Shown piece by piece: positions 33,668-44,385 of a DNA stretch of 64,000 nucleotides. Under the pieces are notes generated by a model. The model made no database searches, was not told where the DNA came from, and saw only the letters and a list, made by a program, of their open reading frames with translations. The first letter of the stretch is position 1; the number at the start of each line of letters is the position of its first letter. A program made the position numbers and the translations under genes. The DNA comes from Sordariomycetes sp. S80-01Y (Eukaryota > Ascomycota > Sordariomycetes), in the NCBI GenBank assembly GCA_037042185.1, contig JAXQJY010000026.1, forward strand, positions 744,001-808,000, in the 5' to 3' direction.

Positions 33668-34542
33668 ACTCGGGATCATAGTCGATCAGTGAGACCTCGT
33701 CCCCTTCGACGGAGTGTCAGCCGACACTCCCAGGTGTAACATGGTTTGAAAGGGTGGAGGCGTAGCTTGTGCTGCTTTCCGCGTGCCTCTGCCAGGGAGG
33801 CGATACGATTACCTGGCATCATCCATTACGGCGTTCTGGATCTATATCATGGCCATGAGACGACCATGGCGAGTATTTTGACGGCTGGGACTCTTCCCTT
33901 TCTTGAGTTCAAGGGGGAAGGAGAGGATGCCGTATTGTGTTTTTAAGCTGGTCGCCGGTAGCTGGTCTGTTTCCTTCTCACTTTTCCTTACTACACATCC
34001 TCATTTGATGTCACCACGGCTTATTGGGACGAAAGAAGAGACGAAGTTATTTTTGCTGGCGAACCGAGAACCCTCCTCTGTACAGTGCGATTGTTTTGGG
34101 AGGCGACGTTTCTGATTAAAAGGGTCAAAATTTACATACTCATGGTTTTCAGCTGCGTTAAGGATATCAATTCATGGCTTTTCTGCCTCCAACTCCAATA
34201 CTTGAACCATTCCGCGTGTGCTCAAGTTCTCCCCCGCGGGTGATTCAAATATGTCGTAGTCACGTCAGCAGCAGGCAATGTTTGTTTACCGGGCAGGCAT
34301 GGGTCCCCTCCCCTTAAGCGAATTGGAGCTATCCCAAGCTGTGAGAAGAAGCCACGGTCAGGTCCAATCAGGTCTATCCAGCGAAGAAACAGTGTGTTTA
34401 GGTGCCGAAGCAAAATAAGCAGATCTATCATGGGTATCGTCGTCCTCGTCAAGAGAACGCACATCTATCTAGAAGGGCGGCTCGTGCGCACGCATGTCTC
34501 CTCCCTCTCCAACACCTCGCTACGTTCTCTCCGTGTCTTTTT
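33668..34542. other. Convergent intergenic region SomA / GH16
   Basis: Contains the 3' regions of both genes. A T-rich stretch occurs around 33960-34060. No gene or repeat seen. Confidence 0.6.
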
Positions 34543-35391
34543 CTACTCGGTCTCGTAGACGGCGGCGTAGCGGATCTCGAACATGTTGCCGAAACCGTCC
34601 TCGGTGGCGGCGCTGGGCTGTCCAGGCCAGTCACCACCAACGGCAATGTTGAAGATCATCATGTAAGGGGAATGAGCAAGCGTAGCCCAGACACCTTCGT
34701 CGCCAATCTGGCCACCAGTGACAGTGTGGAAGGTCTCGCCGTCCCTCATCCAGCTGATCGACTCAGTCGTCCAGTCACCAGTGGTGCGGTCAATCTGCAA
34801 ACTCCAGTCGTGCCAGTCATTGTCGGGGATGGCAGTCGAGGTGCCTAGGCCAGAAGGCTCGTTGCATGGGCCACCCTCATCACTCTCTCCGCAGTGGACT
34901 GTTCCGTGGGCCTCCATGATGCCGTTCACCTGTTCGTAGATGTCAAGTTCACCGCAGAGCGGCCAGTCCGTCCCGTGGCGAACGCCGTCGCCTAGCATCC
35001 AGAATGCCGGCCAAATGCCCTGCTTGTTTGCGTCGTCTCCCATGCGGAAGCTGGCCTGCCAGCGCAGTTTCTTCCCTTCTTTGGGCTCCCAGGCATCAAG
35101 AGTCTCGATGCGGGCAGAGGTCCATTCGCCATTGTCGTCCCTCCAAGGGACGAGCTGAAGTGTATCACCACCGGAAAGCTGGGTGTTCTTGACGGACTGG
35201 GTGTACTCCTGTAGCTCGTTGTTGTGATCGATGTGCATGCGAAGCTCCCACTCGTCCATGTTAGGATCGCAGCCGGAGCAGCCGTTGAAGTCGTCGGACC
35301 AAATAACCTTCATACCCTCGACTGAAGGGGCCTTGACAGCCAAGGCGAGAGGAGTGGCAGCCAAAGCACCACAGATGATGGAGGCCTTCAT
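34543..35391 (-). CDS. GH16 beta-1,3(4)-glucanase, secreted
   Basis: A single-exon, 282-residue secreted glycoside hydrolase family 16 enzyme, expected to cleave beta-1,3 or mixed beta-1,3/1,4 glucans of fungal or plant walls. A signal peptide begins at MKASIICGALAATPLALA. The jelly-roll core includes WELRMHIDHNNELQEYT, IWPAFWMLGD and the catalytic motif CGELDIYEQVNG (GELDIYE in place of the common GEIDIME), with the nucleophile and acid/base Glu spaced as in GH16. HDWSLQIDRTTGDWT and FNIAVGGDWPG are also typical of the family. No GPI-anchor signal or carbohydrate-binding module is seen. A TATA box lies about 214 nt upstream. Exact substrate is not determined. Confidence 0.92.
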   Translation of the reverse strand: MKASIICGALAATPLALAVKAPSVEGMKVIWSDDFNGCSGCDPNMDEWELRMHIDHNNELQEYTQSVKNTQLSGGDTLQLVPWRDDNGEWTSARIETLDAWEPKEGKKLRWQASFRMGDDANKQGIWPAFWMLGDGVRHGTDWPLCGELDIYEQVNGIMEAHGTVHCGESDEGGPCNEPSGLGTSTAIPDNDWHDWSLQIDRTTGDWTTESISWMRDGETFHTVTGGQIGDEGVWATLAHSPYMMIFNIAVGGDWPGQPSAATEDGFGNMFEIRYAAVYETE

Positions 35392-35604
35392 AATGAAAGT
35401 GGGTTGAGTAATGTTGTGTAAAAGAAAGTGAAGCCCGCTCGGATAGTCCGTCAACACTGGGTATCAAGACGTAAGAATGAATGAGAACCGAGCCACCAGG
35501 GCTTGATAAGGAATGTAAGTGAGCAAAGAGAATGAAAGTCGGGTCGTTCCGAAGAAGATACCTTCGAGAACAGGACTGAGACAACAGCAGGCATCCGCGG
35601 CGCT

Positions 35605-35612
35605 CTTATATA
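35605..35612 (-). promoter_or_regulatory. TATA box candidate of the GH16 gene
   Basis: TATATAAG on the minus strand, 214-221 nt upstream of the GH16 start codon. It implies a leader of roughly 150-190 nt if used. Confidence 0.45.
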
Positions 35613-36269
35613 GGATCGTCACCGATGGACTTATGGAGACCGCAAAACCCTGGCCGGTGCCGTTGGCAGTGCATGCAGGCGAGTCACGGCTTCACCCATG
35701 GCTTGAGAGAATTCCTCGACTGCTTTGACTGGGCAGAGAATGCCGGACGATACGGAGGTTGATCGCCAGGGCTTCTTTCTGAAGGAAGTCGAGCGTGTTG
35801 AACCCTGATTGGGGGACTGTTGGTGTAGAGGGTCCGCATTGAAACAAGCCAGGGCTTGTCAGGGGTTAGGGGCATGAATTGCGGCATGTATCCGTCCTTG
35901 TGTGGGAAGATGGTGGCGCATCGATTGGCTATCTGGACATGCTGCAAGGGGCCGCGGCGCCACTCGCTATCTTTGTACAGCGCAGCACGCACGCACCATC
36001 CAAAGACGCGGTTCTCCTTGCTCTTGGCCGGATGGACCCTTGACAACTCTTTTCTTCCTTGCGTGGAGCCATGTTGATTATCGTCCACAGCCTCCCGTCT
36101 GGTCCGTATGTAGATGGTTGCCAAGATGTCGTGGTGGCTGTTGCAGCCAAGGGGAATCTGGCCAGCATTGGGCAAGTCGCTGCGTTTTCTCGCCTTGCTC
36201 ACGAGCACTTGCCAAGAAGGAGGCTCTAAGAGTTGACGTCTGGCGCCATGCGCTGGCCGGTGCTAGCTC

Positions 36270-36286
36270 AGCGCTTCGCAAGCGCT
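36270..36286. repeat. Hairpin, 7-bp perfect stem, 3-nt loop
   Basis: AGCGCTT-CGC-AAGCGCT. A GC-rich, nearly palindromic element between genes, 26 nt before a second hairpin. Function unknown. Confidence 0.6.
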
Positions 36287-36312
36287 AACAAAGTCTACGG
36301 CTTGGACGGGGC

Positions 36313-36338
36313 CACCTCAGTTACTTTTGACTGAGGTG
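36313..36338. repeat. Hairpin, 9-bp perfect stem, 8-nt loop
   Basis: CACCTCAGT, loop TACTTTTG, ACTGAGGTG. It could form on either strand of an RNA or mark a past insertion; no flanking gene explains it. Confidence 0.6.
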
Positions 36339-37214
36339 AGCTCCGGAAACCCCTAGCGCTGCAGAAGAAACATGTCCGTGCCTGGCGCTGGGCCCGATCA
36401 CATACCTAAGGGACTTAGCTGCCACGGAACACAAAGATGCCGAAATATCTCGCAGAAAAAACAGTCCGTGATCCGGGACGGACGGGGAAGAGGAATCCGA
36501 GTGGGTTTGATTCGAACACCATCCTTCTCCCACTTCGGCAGTGCAAAGATAGCGCCGATCCTGTGGACAAATGTGTTGCTGGTCGCATATTCCCAGCGTT
36601 TCCTCGCAGATTGCGCCTGTTTCGAGTGGACCAGACAGGGGCAATCCCCGATGCGTTTGACGCCTATATCGACCTTTAATCACGACAACATCCAATCATT
36701 GACTGGTCTTGCATTGAGATGCGACATGTTGTGCTCTGATTGCTTTGATGTGCTTGATAGGATACAGGGTATGTTCCTTCGCCTCCCCAGTCGCCGGTTC
36801 AATCTCTACAGGAAGGCTGCTCCCGCTTGATGGCTTCGGCAGTCGACCGGTGTCTATTGATGGTCTGTCCAGACTCTTTAGATAGGGCCAAGCCTACAAT
36901 CACATGTGCAGGCCCGAGTCAAAAGCGGCTTGCCGACTCGCTAAGGTGCTCACACAGCATCAGGTTCAGCGGGTCGGGTAAGGGACGGCAACGGAGACGT
37001 CGAACAACCGTCGTCTTTGAGGCTCAAGAGCTTCGAGCTTTTAGTTCCAACATCGGCGCGGATGTTGTTGGCCGTTACGCTTGCGGCATGTTCGACTTTA
37101 GAGGGGTGGCTGCTGCTGTCCGTGACAGGGCATTCCCCGGAGGAGTCGCGTGCGCGGGTCGCACTGGAGATGAATAGCTCAGCCCTTCCAATATAACCCG
37201 GGATGCTCACGAAC

Positions 37215-38071
37215 TCAGTCTGCGCTCATGTTCCTGGCTCCAAGTGGATCGCCAAGGCGTTCATTGAGCAGAACGATGGTGTGCTCGTAGATCCTCGCAG
37301 CGTCAAGGTGCATCCGGTCATCGTCCATGTTATCCCATCTCAGCGATTTAGTCGTCGCGCCAGCGACATCCGTCTCGGTGTCCGTTTGCTCTTCGTCATC
37401 ACCCATGTCGTCATCCTCATCTTCTGGTACACCACTCATCACCTCAACCATGAGCACACGGGTTTGCTCGACCAAACTTCGGCAGCGGACCATGTCAGTA
37501 GTCGACATGCCCGCTCGAAGACCGTTCTCAAAGCCTGGCAAGTGTTCTCCCGTCGCCGTATCTTTTCCAGTCAGAAGACTTGAGAAGCAGTGATCTAGCT
37601 TGGCGAGCAACTCGAAGGTTGCATTAGGTGCAGGCGGGAATGACCTCACGTACTGGGTGAAGTCGCTGGCGAGCCTCAACAAGAAAGGAATTTGAAGGCT
37701 GGCTAGAGGAAACATCAGCGCCGGTACATGGAGCTCTCCAGAAGGGGGTTCTCACGAGTTCCAGATAGCCACAGCACATTGACAAGATTGTCAAGATCCT
37801 TGCACACCTCGCTGAAGCTCTTATAGCCAACGATGTCGCCAGTCGGCTCGCCACTACTGAACTTCTTAACATAGCGGCGGGATGCGTTCAGTAGCTGATC
37901 CTCGACATATCTTCTCACCATGTCTTCTTTATTTGATCCGGGCTGCAACGATCTGCTCCGCGGGTGCGGCAGGCTTGAGGCCTGGCGGCTGGACGGAGAT
38001 GAGGGCGCTGGGGAGGGGAGGCCGTCGGAAGGAAGGAAACCTCCGGCGTGGTCATTGAGGCTTTCGGACAT
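37215..38071 (-). CDS. TFIIH subunit 11 (Tfb6-type) protein
   Basis: A 267-residue protein matching what I know of the fungal Tfb6 family (subunit 11 of general transcription factor TFIIH; in yeast it promotes release of the Ssl2 helicase). Exons are 38071-37756 and 37702-37215 with a 53-nt intron. Splicing joins VLWLSG to TPSLQIPFLLRLA, a family hallmark. Other typical segments are DMVRRYVEDQLLNASRRYVK, SFSEVCKDLDNLVNVL, FELLAKLDHCFSSLLTGKD, LPGFE, and VRCRSLVEQTRVLMVEVM. An acidic stretch (PEDEDDDMGDDEEQ) precedes the C-terminus. The N-terminus is Ser/Pro-rich. Identity rests on recalled family features, not a search. It is divergent from Tom6 across 330 nt. Confidence 0.72.
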
Positions 38072-38401
38072 TTCTGTAATCAAATTCAACCCGCGCCAGC
38101 CGCGTGATGCTTTCAGGACATATCACTGAAGGAATCGTCAATGCGATCCGTTCAAGGTGGGATGTGACCATGTGCCAACAGCACATCCAATCATGTGATC
38201 CATGTGCGGCTAGCCAAGAGCCGCGCGCTTACTACCAACAGGCGTCTCTTAAGTCTTGGCAGCGCATCATAGCCGCCAAACTCCCAAATTTTACCTGCCC
38301 ATCCAGCAGCCATCACCCCAATCATCACAACGACATCCGACGTCCACATTACCTCCCATCCAACCGATTTCGAACCGTCGCAACATTAACACGTCATCAA
38401 A
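38072..38401. promoter_or_regulatory. Bidirectional promoter TFIIH subunit / Tom6
   Basis: A 330-nt head-to-head gap. A pyrimidine- and A-rich leader precedes Tom6. No defined regulatory motif stands out. Confidence 0.6.
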
Positions 38402-38697
38402 ATGCCTCCCAAGCGTGTCATCGTCGAACGTGGTGGTGCCCGCGGTCAGCCCAAGGGCTACGTTGCTTCCACCTACGACATGTTGACCTCGTCCGAGAAC
38501 GCGGCCGTCGTGCGCAGCATCGGCCTCTTCGGCGTGAGTATCGCCCGTTCTCGTGAAGTGACTACAAGCTGACCATTGCTCAGGCCGCCGTTGCCTTCCT
38601 TCACAGCTCATGGGCCGAGTACCTGCTGCCTCCGTACGTCCTCCTCGCCGCCGCGGACCGCCAACGACACCGAGCTAACAGCGTCTCTAGTCAATAA
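38402..38697 (+). CDS. Small TOM-complex subunit, Tom6-like
   Basis: A 62-residue protein from three exons: 38402-38533, 38584-38633 and 38691-38697, with 50- and 57-nt introns (GTGAGT and GTACGT donors, GCTGAC and GCTAAC branch sites). The final exon is 7 nt and supplies only the last Gln and the stop. The protein has a basic N-terminus (MPPKRVIVERGG), then STYDMLTSSENAAVVRSIGL and a single hydrophobic tail helix (FGAAVAFLHSSWAEYLLPP). This fits the fungal small tail-anchored subunits of the outer mitochondrial translocase, best Tom6, which stabilises the Tom40 complex. The exact subunit is inferred from recalled sequence pattern. Confidence 0.7.
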
Positions 38698-39408
38698 TGG
38701 ATGGCGAAAACAGCATTTTTGTGTTACTGGGACCTTGGAAGATCCACGAGCGACCCGGTTGTCTAATACCTGTACATTAAGTGGCGCAAATGATGTAGGA
38801 TAGATTTGAGGTTTAGGACTGCATCACCCCGAGGGTGGGAAATGAAAACAGACTTCGACTCAGTGTCCAAGGGCGTCTTGCTTGCTCTGTTCCATTTGGC
38901 GCTGCATGCCGAATTATGATTCCACGAAGAGATTGGAGTTCCGTGCGGTTTCTTCGGGATGGATCGCATCCCTTGGAAAGGGGCTGCATCGAGGGCGATC
39001 GAATTGGCCGGGGAGAGACATTGCCAGGCCACCGCTGGCACACTTCATCATCGCGGACTTCGGGGGCAGCTCTAAGTGTTGCCGACCTGATATTTATACT
39101 AATACAGCGGCCGTCGCCCTTTCTCCTCAACCGCGCTCATGATGACAAGTGCGAACGAACTGTCGACCGCAAGGAGGGAAGCAGTTGCCGCCAACAGGCC
39201 AGTGACTGTCGGCAGCTTGCTAGCTCTGATTCCAGTCGAAGCCTTCGAGACAAACACCCTTATGAATCGGCATTCCAGATATCAGAGTCTCTCTCGCCAC
39301 TCATTGCCGGCACCGTTACTTACAGGATCTCAACCCAACGCCCCCATCCAGTAGTTTCTCCCTCCTAACGAGACCTCCGCGATAGTTTCTGCGCTGCACT
39401 TCTGCACC
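38698..39408. other. Intergenic region Tom6 to Ser/Pro-rich gene
   Basis: No convincing gene; overlapping short frames on both strands only. Likely holds the Tom6 3' region and the next promoter. Confidence 0.55.
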
Positions 39409-41215
39409 ATGCAAGATTTCCGGCCTAGACTCGGGTCATCGTCTTACCAGCCCCGCCACAGCCTCTCACACCTGGTGTCCAAGTTCGAAAACACCGATAG
39501 TCGAGCTACGCGCACCAGCTATGCGGCGCCTCGTCGGACGAAGACGCTTCCTGCGGTTCAGCCAGGGCAATGGCTGTCTTCCAGCAATATGAATGAGAAG
39601 CAACCACCGATAGAACCTGAGACACCTTCCAGCTCGACTTTTGGACACAGGCACAAATCTGTCGCTGAAAGGCGCAAGATGTTCGAGAACCCCAATTCAG
39701 CCTCTACTGGTAAGCCCAACGACTGCTACTCTAGGTACGTTGCCTGATTTCACGCTAGATCACCCATCGGGGACTCGTGTCTTCTCGAGACACGTCGCCA
39801 GAGATCCGTCCAGGCCATCGAACAGCCAAGCCTTGCTTCATGTTGCCGTCAATCCAAGCAAGCTCGCCGAGAGTAGAAGCTCGATTGAGGCTTCGAAACA
39901 AGTCCGAAGGATGCCACGGCTCGAAGTCGCGCGAAGTAGATCAACGCCAGCGGATGAGCCGGAGTGGCCCCTCAAGTCCGACAGCCCCTTGAGAGCGAGC
40001 TTCGGATCAGGTCATGCTACAAGAACGAGCGCTGAATGGAAGCCAAGTCCTGCCCGCCAGCGCTCATTATCACGCAGGCGAGGCAACATCGGTCCTGCTC
40101 GGATCGATACTACCCGCACCTGGTCCTCCGAGACCAGCACAACTGACTCGGCAGTCGAGATACCATTCAATCCTGCCGTCGGCGAAGGGAAGCCGGATGT
40201 TCTTACTCCTGTTCAAGACGCCCTACCAGCTTACAGCTCGGAGGAGGTTGGGGGTGCGAGGGAGCAATCAGACCAACCTTGCGAACATCTATCAAGACCG
40301 TCGAGTGCACTGCCCGAGTCCCATGCCATCCCTACAAGCATTGGTTACCCAACCGCTCACCCAACCGCACCGCCGGTCTCGAATAAGTTGCCGGGGTCAA
40401 CCTCAAATGACTTTTTCTTCCCCTCGAAGCACTCTGGATCAGGGTCCGCAAAACAGCCTTTATCACCCCTGAAAGACAAGATTGGTATGTTCGAGTCATT
40501 GAGTCGTCAAGGTAGCGTAGCTGCGTCTGTGAAATCAATCAGGGGCGACGGTCAGCAGCGTCCAGTTTCACTATCTCAGCGCGAAATTACCAAGCCTTCC
40601 GGGCCTCTTAATCGGACTGCGAGCAGGATCAAAGCCACGCTTCGCAAAATCTCTGTCTCCTGGGAATGGGGACATGCCAAGCGCGCCCCGGCATCGGGTA
40701 AAGAAGGCGCATACAAGTGCAGTAGTCCTGGTGACGAAGGGCAGGACGAGTCCAAGGAGCAGCCGAAGCTTCGATCAGCTGCAGATACTCCGGACTATGG
40801 ACCCGACACACGAGTCAAGATCAGGCGCTTTCTCAGCCCTGCCTCGTACCCGTCCGATGAGGAAAAGCCGTTACCCCCAGTACCGCACAACTCTCTTCGT
40901 CGCAAGATCCATCATACAGCTTCGTCGATAGGGGCATCTTACCCCGTGGGTGTCACTACTTCCGCGAAAACGGCGTCGATCCAGCTTGCGCCAGGACCTA
41001 CGACACCTAGTCGTGACGTGGGCACTGGTGCCAACGGCTGTGGTCCCACCTGGGATAAGCGTTCTATTATTAAGGATAGTGAAGAGCCTGCATTTGCGAG
41101 AGTACAATGCAAGCTGGATCAGCCGCATCCAGTAAAGGGTGATGAGCTGAGAAGGCTCGTGACGTTGTGCAAGGATAGTGCCTTGGGGCGGAGATCGAGG
41201 GATAGAACTGTTTAG
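39409..41215 (+). CDS. Ser/Pro-rich disordered protein, unknown
   Basis: A 585-residue protein from exons 39409-39709 and 39759-41215. The 49-nt intron (GTAAGC donor, CTGAT branch site, GCTAG acceptor) shifts the frame correctly, joining ENPNSAST to DHPSGTRVFSRH. A shorter alternative acceptor at about 39734 would give a 25-nt intron, which is implausibly small. Two short helical motifs occur near the N-terminus (SLSHLVSKFENT and SVAERRKMFEN). The rest is low-complexity, rich in Ser, Pro, Arg and Thr, with basic patches and an AAC/GGA-rich C-terminus ending in a short helical segment (GDELRRLVTLCKDS). No domain is recognised. It may be a phosphorylated scaffold, which is inference. Confidence 0.72.
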
Positions 41216-42038
41216 TGACAGGTTGACCTAGTTTACGTAGATCTGTATATGTACGGAACTCTGCGACCTTTGCTCTCTTCGGTGTGCCCAGGAATGTGAC
41301 TCTCCCCGTTGTCGGTGGTCCTGTTCAAGCATACTTGTCGCCACTCAGTCGCTGCTAGCAAGTGTATGACGGCGTAAGCCAGCGGCAAGTTTGGACAAAT
41401 GTGAGCTACACCCTGCATGAAACTATTACCTACACGGGACATAACTCCCGAGATTTAGCAATAAAAAGGAAGGCAGACCACGGGCAAGTGGTATGAAGTA
41501 CCTGAGGCCACAACCCTTACCGGACATCGCGATGCAGGGTAGTAGTCGGTCGGATAAGGGGTAATCTCACCCTTGTCAGCGACGATGCGACTGGTGATTT
41601 ACGTGATACGTGGGCAGCAATGTCTTGTAGGATTGTCGAACCAATATCGTTTCAGCCTCAATTAGAGCCACCCAGCCATGTGTGATGCCATTCTGCATTC
41701 GTTGGGGCTGCGCGGCCAGCGATATATAGTGTGAGTAAAGCTAACTACACCGCAGCAATACCTTTTGTTCAAAGTTCGCAGTTGAAACGGTCGACCTGGA
41801 AGGAAAAAAAATACAAAGCGAACCACCGCCGCCGTTTTGTCTTTCGAATGCTTCGGCTGCTGGCGCCTAGAGGGGAGAGAAAACAGAGAATCAAATGAGC
41901 GTCCGCGTTGTACGGATCTAGCTCATTGCGCCACCGCCAGCTCCTTGCACGCGTAAACCAGTGAAAGAAAACACCTAATTCATATGATCGAGACCTTCCA
42001 ATGGGAACCATATCCCAGCTTCCGTTGACAGAGGATAC
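41216..42038. other. Convergent intergenic region
   Basis: Between the 3' ends of the Ser/Pro-rich gene and Ste2. Contains an A-rich tract near 41800. No gene seen. Confidence 0.6.
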
Positions 42039-43251
42039 TCAAAGTCGCTCTTCGCGTTGCTCAAAGGCTCGGTCGACGCGTACCTGGCTACCATGGAGGG
42101 TGTCACCGTCGATCCGACCGAGCTCAAAATCTATAGGGTCATGGGAACGGACCAACCCCGAGCAGCGGGATGAGATTGAAACTTGAGGGGTCGTACCAGT
42201 GCGCATGGTGGTGGTGAAGCTGGCGAAGGGCTTGAGCGGGGCATGTGAGCCATTGGAGCCGATGGGAATCATGGCATGTGATGGGGTAGAGACATCGTAT
42301 TCAAGGCCGTAAGAGATCGTGAGGCGCTGGGCGCAGAGGGTACCAAGGGGAAGAATGAGGGCAACAGAGGTGAGGGTTAGCGAGGCGGCTTCGAAGTTGG
42401 GCCAGTCGCCCCATTCCAGTCCGGTGAAGATGACTGTGAGATTTGCTTAGCATGAGCCCTTGACGCAGGGACTAGGAGGTGATAGGGTGAGGCTTACCAG
42501 GAATGATCATCAGGAGGCCGTTGGTCATAACAAGAACATCCATCGGTGTCAGAGACTGACAGGAAGGCAGGATGCTGCGATTCGATATCAAATGCAGAAC
42601 CAGCTTGAGATTGAAGAGAGCGCAGAACCAGCAGATGGAAACAGCGTTGGTGATGATTGCCCACTGCACCACCCATCTAATGGGTCGCGCAGACTCAGCG
42701 GCGTATACGGCCTCGCTGAGAACGACCGTGTAGGCCAGACGCCAGCTAATAGTGAGAAGAGTGACTCCAGCCGAGAGGATGACCAAGCAGTACCTGGCGG
42801 CATGGGGCCAAAGACTGACCATTGTCCAGGCCTGGTTCATGAGAGCAAGCTCTATGGCGACGACTAGCAGCAGGGAAAAGGCGTTGCCAGCAACACTGAC
42901 GTGAAAATGGTAGTCATTGACCGAGGAGTAGTCAGCAGCCCAGTAGTTGTAGAATTCATTGAAGGGCGACGAGAAGAAGGATGCCAGGAGAGCCATCCGG
43001 GCGGAACACAAGACCAATGCAGTGATATGCAGGATCGTCGATGGCCGGCGAAACTTGTTGGATGGGGTCATGATGAGAAGGACGAGTAGCATAATGACAC
43101 ACGCGCCAAGCTGGGTGCCATAGTTGACGCTGATGCTGACAGACTCCTCGTTGAAGGTGTCAATGAGAGGGATGGGCACTTCGATTGGGGTTTCACCGTC
43201 GCCGGCGAGGAAGTTGACCATCTGCTTGTGGGGGTCGAATCCTGATGCCAT
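42039..43251 (-). CDS. ste2: Ste2-type alpha-pheromone GPCR
   Basis: Seven-helix receptor for alpha-factor-like peptide pheromone (Ste2/PreB), which signals through the G protein and MAPK pathway in mating and chemotropism. Exons are 43251-42498 and 42433-42039 (382 residues); the 64-nt intron gives MIIPVIFTGLEWGDWPNF across the junction. The start MASGFDPHKQMVNFLAGDG precedes seven hydrophobic helices, including GACVIMLLVLLIMTPSNKFR (TM1), ILHITALVLCSARMALLASF (TM2) and the Ste2-specific TM6 segment SLTPMDVLVMTNGLLMIIP. TM7 ends in LILPLGTLCAQR. The cytosolic tail ends DPIDFELGRIDGDTLHGSQV, near-typical for fungal Ste2. No mating-type genes lie in the window. The receptor class is firm. Confidence 0.93.
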
Positions 43252-44385
43252 CTTTACCTTCCAGTGGCTGCTGGCTTCTTGGTTGCGAGGGATAATGCGC
43301 TCAAGTTGTCGACGGAGGTAAGGGTTGTACTCGTGTTGCGCCAAGAAAGGTGTTTATGGGGAGAGCTCTTGCTCGCGCCCGCCGCAGGACAGGCGAGATT
43401 GGCTTGCAAAGAGCGGAGAAGGCGTGCTTCTGTGTGTGAAGCCGGTGCGAGGTGAAGTATGTGTAATGTGGTAGTTGCAGGACCGAGTTTAAACGAAGCC
43501 CGTGCGCAGACCAAGTGTAGATGTTGTTGAAGATCGTGGTGCTTCATGTCAGCTAGACCAGGTTGGTGGTATGAGCAGCCGCAGCAGGGCTAGCACAACT
43601 TGAAGCAGTGGACGGCTGTCAAGATGAGATGGGGTGCAAGAATGCGAACGGACCAAGTATTGACACGACGCACGTACGTAGGTCATATAGGAAGGCCACG
43701 AGCCCTCCGTAGCCACAGGTCCCGACGGCATGATCTCGGCATATTGTTCTTGTGCCACGACGAAACCACTACAGTCAACGATAATAGCCAACGCTAGCAC
43801 GGACAGACGCAGGAAAAGAGGTGTGGTACCGGATCAGACTGACACAGAAAAGAAAAGAATCGTCAACGAGATACAGAGTAGCTGCTTATCACATTACAGT
43901 GGCATGTTGGCGGAACCCCAAGGGGGCAGAAGAATGCAGACGTAGGTGAGCCCCTAGAATTGTTCTCAAGCTTGGCGGCGGTCGCACTTAGTATTGTTGT
44001 ACAGGTGTCGAGCTGAGTCGCGAACAACAATCAGCCCCGCGCATGGACACAATGGTGCCCGTAGCGATAGCACAGCCCGTCATCCCTTGCAGGATCGGAT
44101 GAGTATGTCGGTACTCGGTAGCTTCATCCTTGCGCAACCTTGGCGGTGCCTCCCGCGTGCACTGTCCCAGCCCCGAACACAGCGTGACAACTTCGCGAGA
44201 TATACAATCTACAGAACCCCTCTCAGGACAATATGAAGCAGACCTGCGCTTCCTTGTGATAGATTGCAGGAAAGAAGCCTTGCTTTTTCTTTAAACCCTG
44301 GTGTGCTCCTCTAGCGTAGACGTCTCATCTCTGTCACAACCCACCAAGCCCATCTGACTGCCGAAGTCGAAGCTGAATTCCCTGC
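43252..44385. other. Ste2 promoter and Vps23 3' region
   Basis: About 1.1 kb with no supportable gene. A minus-strand frame at 43549-43800 contains a hydrophobic start but no ATG, and is more likely leader or promoter of Ste2. Confidence 0.55.

Larger units (their letters stand above)
35392..37214. other. Intergenic region GH16 promoter to TFIIH-subunit 3' end
   Basis: No supportable gene in 1.8 kb. It contains the GH16 promoter and two strong hairpins (36270-36286 and 36313-36338). Open frames at 35684-36208 and 36372-36830 lack domains. Confidence 0.5.

Noticed and set aside
35684-36208. 174-codon minus-strand frame upstream of GH16
   Set aside because: Lies in the GH16 upstream region, non-ATG start, no domain, and overlaps equally long frames on the other strand.
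36500-36525. Possible tRNA T-arm (GTTCGAATC on the minus strand)
   Set aside because: The five-base T-stem does not pair and no acceptor or anticodon stem can be drawn around it. A similar GGTTCGAGTCC-like sequence at 13185-13200 also fails to pair.
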